A stretch of 24,826 nucleotides of DNA. Origin: Candidatus Magasanikiibacteriota bacterium (GTDB lineage Bacteria > Patescibacteriota > Patescibacteriia > Magasanikbacterales > UBA922). The stretch spans positions 1 through 24,826 of the forward strand of contig JAHFIE010000006.1 in NCBI GenBank assembly GCA_023246565.1, given 5' to 3'. Both the position numbers and the translations under genes were made by a program. The notes beneath the pieces were generated by a model, which did not search any database, was not told the origin of the DNA, and was given only the letters and a program-made list of their open reading frames with translations. Every line of letters begins with the position of its first letter. Position 1 is the first letter of the stretch. Positions 22,032-24,826 of the stretch are shown here, one piece after another.

Positions 22032-22665
22032 AATGAGTAATAAAGTAAGATTGAATTTCAGATAAATGGGAAAAATGTGGCCATCCCGTTACTTCATAAT
22101 CTGTTTCGGTGTAGCGTGGTGAATGTTTCAGCACAATCCGCATATTCGGAAACATTTTAGATAATGATACACTCTCATCAATCTTATCGTTCAAGAGCCA
22201 ATAATCCTCTGGCTGATGATGTGTGATCATCTCAGCAATAACGGTTTCTTTTTTTTCTGACACCATAAACAATCGATCAAAATAAGTAGCCAATCCACAC
22301 CCCTTTACTTTTAATTCTTGAAAATTTGGATCACCAAGACTCAAAAGAATCAAAGACTGACCACGTGATCGAAGGTACGTTAATAATTCAATAGCACCCG
22401 GTAATACTCCTGCTCGCAATGCTGTTGGCGTAAGAGTTTCTTCCAAACCATTACGTATTTTATCACCGTTATATCCTCTTGTTTCGAGCAGACGAGCTCT
22501 GCGATCATTCGTGTACGTGAATTGTCCGTCCGAGGCAGACCGTGCTGCCTGGTATGACCACTCACAGTCTTCTTTCGAAACACCTGTTTCTTCTAAAACA
22601 ACAGCCTGTGCTTGTTTCAAAGCATGTGTATCGAATAACGTATCATCGAAATCAATAATAAACAT
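22021..22665 (-). CDS. HAD-superfamily hydrolase
   Basis: 214 aa. Motif I FIIDFDDTLFD (nucleophile Asp5, acid Asp7), a helical cap (residues about 15-85), motif II LILLSLGDP, a Lys before motif IV (KKETVIAEM) and motif IV WLLNDKIDESVS with Asn-Asp instead of Gly-Asp. Probably a small-molecule phosphatase; the substrate is unknown. First gene of the 17-gene directon; a solo repeat (22680-22706) occupies its leader. Confidence 0.87.
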   Translation of the reverse strand: MFIIDFDDTLFDTHALKQAQAVVLEETGVSKEDCEWSYQAARSASDGQFTYTNDRRARLLETRGYNGDKIRNGLEETLTPTALRAGVLPGAIELLTYLRSRGQSLILLSLGDPNFQELKVKGCGLATYFDRLFMVSEKKETVIAEMITHHQPEDYWLLNDKIDESVSLSKMFPNMRIVLKHSPRYTETDYEVTGWPHFSHLSEIQSYFITHYGE

Positions 22666-22679
22666 ATCTACTCATCGGT

Positions 22680-22706
22680 GTCATTCTGGCGAAAGCCAGA
22701 ATCCAG
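22680..22706 (+). repeat. Solo palindromic repeat upstream of the HAD gene
   Basis: GTCATTCTGGCGAAAGCCAG followed by AATCCAG; it contains the hairpin ATTCTGGC-GAAA-GCCAGAAT. It lies in the 74-bp gap between the TrmB stop and the HAD start, 15 bp before the HAD ATG, so it would be transcribed in the operon leader. Confidence 0.93.
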
Positions 22707-22739
22707 TATTTATTTAATCTGATGTTGGCAACTTATCTT

Positions 22740-23474
22740 CTAAATCTTACCCCACAATGCGTCAAAAATCTGTGCCTGGGTTTGGTATACACCATCATTT
22801 TCAATCACCACACCGATTGCTTCATTTTGAACATTCAATGAAATATACGCAGTTTTTCCCGGATACAAAATAATGTAGGTCGGCTTGGTTTGAGGAACCA
22901 ACAACCACTTACGTTCATCGAGCCCGCGCAATTCCCCACCTTTTCCCAAAGCAATCACACGAACTGCTATATTTTTTGCCACTCGCACGTCGCTAAACGT
23001 GGAAAAATGAGCATATACTTGTTCACGAATTTCTTCTGTTGAATAGACACGGTATGTTCGTTCACCCACGGTCTCACATGTTGTTAAAACATCATTCAAT
23101 ATTACGGGTAATTCAGCCTCAGGAAAATACCGAGCAATAGGTCGCTCACCACCACGGTTGTACAGTGCATCAAGTTCTGGCAGTGACCGTTCGATTTCAC
23201 TATTGGCTTGTTCTAAATTTCGTGATTCTTCTTGTGCTATGGTTAATAATTTAACCGGAGGTTCAGCTACAAAATGCTGTTTTGACTCTTTTTCATAAAA
23301 AACTACCAAGCCACGATCACCAAGCCAACGAAGAGCATCATAGGCTGAACCACGATTTAGGCCACAAAATTCCGCTAATTTCCGTACTGAACTTGGACCC
23401 AGCTGTAAAAGACCCAGATAAATTTGAGCTGTTTTGTCAGAAAATCCTATTCTTTTAAGTAGGTCAATCTTCAT
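22740..23474 (-). CDS. TrmB-family transcriptional regulator
   Basis: 244 aa. N-terminal winged helix (residues 1-75): LLKRIGFSDKTAQIYLGLLQ, SSVRKLAEFCGLNRGSAYDA as the recognition helix and GLVVFYEKESKQHFVA as the wing, typical of TrmB sugar-responsive regulators. A coiled segment follows (SRNLEQANSEIERSLPELDA), then a C-terminal effector-like domain (YRVYSTEEIREQVYAHFSTF). TrmB proteins commonly control sugar transport and the glycolysis/gluconeogenesis switch, and this gene lies directly downstream of class I aldolase and FBPase genes. A promoter with a dyad at its -35 precedes it, so autoregulation is possible. Confidence 0.87.
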   Translation of the reverse strand: MKIDLLKRIGFSDKTAQIYLGLLQLGPSSVRKLAEFCGLNRGSAYDALRWLGDRGLVVFYEKESKQHFVAEPPVKLLTIAQEESRNLEQANSEIERSLPELDALYNRGGERPIARYFPEAELPVILNDVLTTCETVGERTYRVYSTEEIREQVYAHFSTFSDVRVAKNIAVRVIALGKGGELRGLDERKWLLVPQTKPTYIILYPGKTAYISLNVQNEAIGVVIENDGVYQTQAQIFDALWGKI

Positions 23475-23492
23475 AATTTTGGCTTATTTTAA

Positions 23493-23520
23493 ATAATAAC
23501 ATACTAAAAAAACCTGTCAA
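23493..23520 (-). promoter_or_regulatory. Promoter of the TrmB-family gene with candidate operator
   Basis: Minus strand: perfect -35 TTGACA (23515-23520), 16-bp spacer, extended -10 TGT-TATTAT (TATTAT at 23493-23498). Predicted start near 23486 leaves a leader of about 12 nt without an SD. The -35 is embedded in an imperfect dyad CTTGTC-N11-GACAGG and in two AAAACTTG repeats 14 bp apart (about 23513-23539), a plausible operator. Confidence 0.65.
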
Positions 23521-23544
23521 GTTTTATTCGACAAGTTTTTTATT

Positions 23545-23613
23545 ATCAAAATTAAACTATCTTTTTTGACCGTCCAATAATCTAGTAGGTCAAAAGGGTA
23601 TCTTAATTTTGAT
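23545..23613 (-). repeat. Hairpin element with conserved loop, copy 2
   Basis: Outer stem ATCAAAATTAA (23545-23555) / TTAATTTTGAT (23603-23613), perfect over 11 bp. The inner stem TTTTGACC (23564-23571) / GGTCAAAA (23588-23595) is perfect over 8 bp and extends by two T-G and one C-G pair. The 16-nt loop on the minus strand (TACTAGATTATTGGAC) differs from the loop at 4263-4278 by three C/T changes. It lies 25 bp after the aldolase stop, in the aldolase's direction. Confidence 0.78.
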
Positions 23614-23638
23614 TTCTGAAATTTAGAAAGTGGTAGGA

Positions 23639-24643
23639 TTATTCCCCAGTATATTGTCCCAAAGTCGCCAAACCATTCATTGTCGCTCTTTTCAAAAATT
23701 CATCCTGGGCAACAACACTATTTTCCTCTTTTCCACCCCATACCTTGAGAGCAGAGGCTTGTAATGCTCTACCATAGGAAAAACTTAAATTCCACGGTGC
23801 ATCACCCTTGGCTACATTCATGGCCTGAAGATTAACCGCTGCCTCGATTTCGCTTTGACCGCCGGATAAAAAGACAATCCCCGGGACTTCTTTTGGCACA
23901 GTTTGACGCAAACACTGCAAGGTTAAACGAGCAATTTCATCGGATGTATTTTTCTCTGCTTCACTACCAGCAATCACCATATTTGGTTTCAGTAACATCC
24001 CTGGCAAGAAGACTCCTGTTTCACGTAATGCTTTAAATACTATTTCTAATACCTTGACCGTAACTTCATAACATCGATCAATTGTATGCGCGCCATCCAT
24101 TAAAACTTCAGGTTCAACAATGGGGACAATACCCACTTCCTGACAAAGTTTCGCGTATTGGGCAAGACGCTGAGCATTTTCTGAAATACACGCATCAGTG
24201 GGAATTGATTCACCAATCGTAATCACAGCACGCCACTTGGCAAACCGCGCGCCAAATTCAAAATACTGTCGCAATCTTTCTTCTAGCCCCTCGAATCCTT
24301 TGGTAATAAGCTCAAAAGGAGAATCAATCATTGGTTCAGTGCCAAGATCAACTTTAATACCAGGGATAATCCCCTGTTTTTCCAATACAGTCACGAAGGT
24401 ATGACCGTCGTGTGCCCGCTGTCGAATCGTTTCATCATATAAAATAACACCACTAATATAATCCCCAACCCCTGGTGTTGTAAACAATAATTCTCGATAT
24501 GCACGACGATTTTCTTCAGTGGATTCAACATTAATTTTCGCAAAACGTTTTCCTATAGTACCAGTACTTTCATCCGCAGCCAAAATACCCTTACCCGGAG
24601 TAACGAGTTGACGTGCGACTGATGCAAGTTTTGTTTGATCCAT
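23639..24643 (-). CDS. Class I fructose-bisphosphate aldolase
   Basis: Reversible condensation of glyceraldehyde-3-phosphate and dihydroxyacetone phosphate to fructose-1,6-bisphosphate by a Schiff base. 334 aa, slightly shorter than animal aldolases. Motifs: GKGILAADESTGTIGKRF, GVILYDETIRQ, GIIPGIKVDLGTEPM, ARFAKWRAVI, GIVPIVEPEVLMDG, and LPGMLLKPNMV with the Schiff-base Lys219 (Lys229 of muscle aldolase), then VFLSGGQSEIEA. It lacks the extended C-terminal Tyr tail of animal enzymes; it ends at LGQYTGE. AGGA lies about 8 nt before the ATG. It follows fbp by 50 bp, forming a gluconeogenic pair. Confidence 0.95.
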   Translation of the reverse strand: MDQTKLASVARQLVTPGKGILAADESTGTIGKRFAKINVESTEENRRAYRELLFTTPGVGDYISGVILYDETIRQRAHDGHTFVTVLEKQGIIPGIKVDLGTEPMIDSPFELITKGFEGLEERLRQYFEFGARFAKWRAVITIGESIPTDACISENAQRLAQYAKLCQEVGIVPIVEPEVLMDGAHTIDRCYEVTVKVLEIVFKALRETGVFLPGMLLKPNMVIAGSEAEKNTSDEIARLTLQCLRQTVPKEVPGIVFLSGGQSEIEAAVNLQAMNVAKGDAPWNLSFSYGRALQASALKVWGGKEENSVVAQDEFLKRATMNGLATLGQYTGE

Positions 24644-24693
24644 ATAGTTATTCCTGAAATTAGATTAAATAATACCAATCGTGAATGGGATCG

Positions 24694-24826
24694 TCACTTT
24701 TTAGAAAAATCAAGAAATTCTTTGACAACGTCTCGATTCCCCATGATAACCCCACGTCGTTCATGCAATCCAGTCGGAATAATATCGAGTATGGTATTGA
24801 AACCATCGATTGCCAATCCACCAGCC
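24694..24826 (-). CDS. fbp: Fructose-1,6-bisphosphatase class I, C-terminal fragment (gene continues beyond the window)
   Basis: Only the last 43 residues plus one partial codon are in the window. They contain AGGLAIDGFNTILDIIPTGL, HERRGVIMGNRDVVKEFLDF and a KK end. This is the conserved C-terminus of class I FBPase (GGxAxxG...ILDIxPxxLHxRxPVIxGSxxDVxE), the enzyme that removes the C1 phosphate of fructose-1,6-bisphosphate in gluconeogenesis. The family is confidently recognised in spite of the short length; the start and N-terminal allosteric region cannot be judged. Confidence 0.85.
   Translation of the reverse strand, partial: AGGLAIDGFNTILDIIPTGLHERRGVIMGNRDVVKEFLDFSKK

Overview
The window (roughly 40% GC by eye) looks like a chromosomal segment of an uncultivated bacterium with a small, tightly packed genome, most likely a Patescibacteria/CPR lineage. 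That is an inference. It rests on long runs of same-strand genes with 4-11 bp overlaps, scarce Shine-Dalgarno motifs, proteins near minimal length, a tRNA-Ile with a UAU anticodon, and the mix of families (UvrA, EndoQ-like PHP protein, class I aldolase next to class I FBPase, TrmB regulator). There are no rRNA, phage, IS or CRISPR loci.

Layout. 2-1222 (+): 3' part of a cysteine-containing, probably exported protein ending in a Hint domain, followed after 9 bp by uvrA (1232-4039). 4040-4328: convergent intergenic space with a ~104 bp composite palindrome and a 54 bp hairpin element. 4329-6391 (-): rplS, gmk, rluD-like. 6418-6715 (+): promoter, tRNA-Ile(UAU), tRNA-Arg(CCG), terminator. 6716-7315: AT-rich gap with a second composite palindrome, a good promoter and a long leader in front of a 35-residue Lys/Ala/Pro-repeat protein (7316-7423). 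7497-22665 (-): a 17-gene directon. 22740-24826 (-): TrmB regulator, class I fructose-bisphosphate aldolase and the 3' end of fructose-1,6-bisphosphatase.

How the genes fit together. The directon begins (22665 end) with a HAD phosphatase and amino-sugar genes: GlmU-type uridylyltransferase without the acetyltransferase domain, a 419-aa protein with a Nudix-like core, GlmS, YvcK/GlmR and a small GNAT. Together they could form a UDP-GlcNAc branch. It continues with a methyltransferase, PyrD, an RluA-type pseudouridine synthase, a Nudix hydrolase, a GNAT and a Bro-N protein. It ends with a three-gene set resembling ATP-citrate lyase cut into its parts: ACL-type beta subunit, ACL-type alpha subunit and a stand-alone citryl-CoA lyase domain, interrupted by an unknown 135-aa gene and followed by EndoQ. 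Citrate cleavage to acetyl-CoA and oxaloacetate, the aldolase/FBPase pair and YvcK all point towards gluconeogenic or amino-sugar carbon flow.

The most distinctive non-genic feature is a family of palindromic repeats. It occurs as two ~100 bp composite intergenic elements whose central segments are inverted relative to each other, and as short copies, two of which sit in frame inside conserved enzyme genes. A different GC-rich palindrome is inserted in a third gene. A separate hairpin family (2 copies) has a nearly invariant loop and completely different outer stems.
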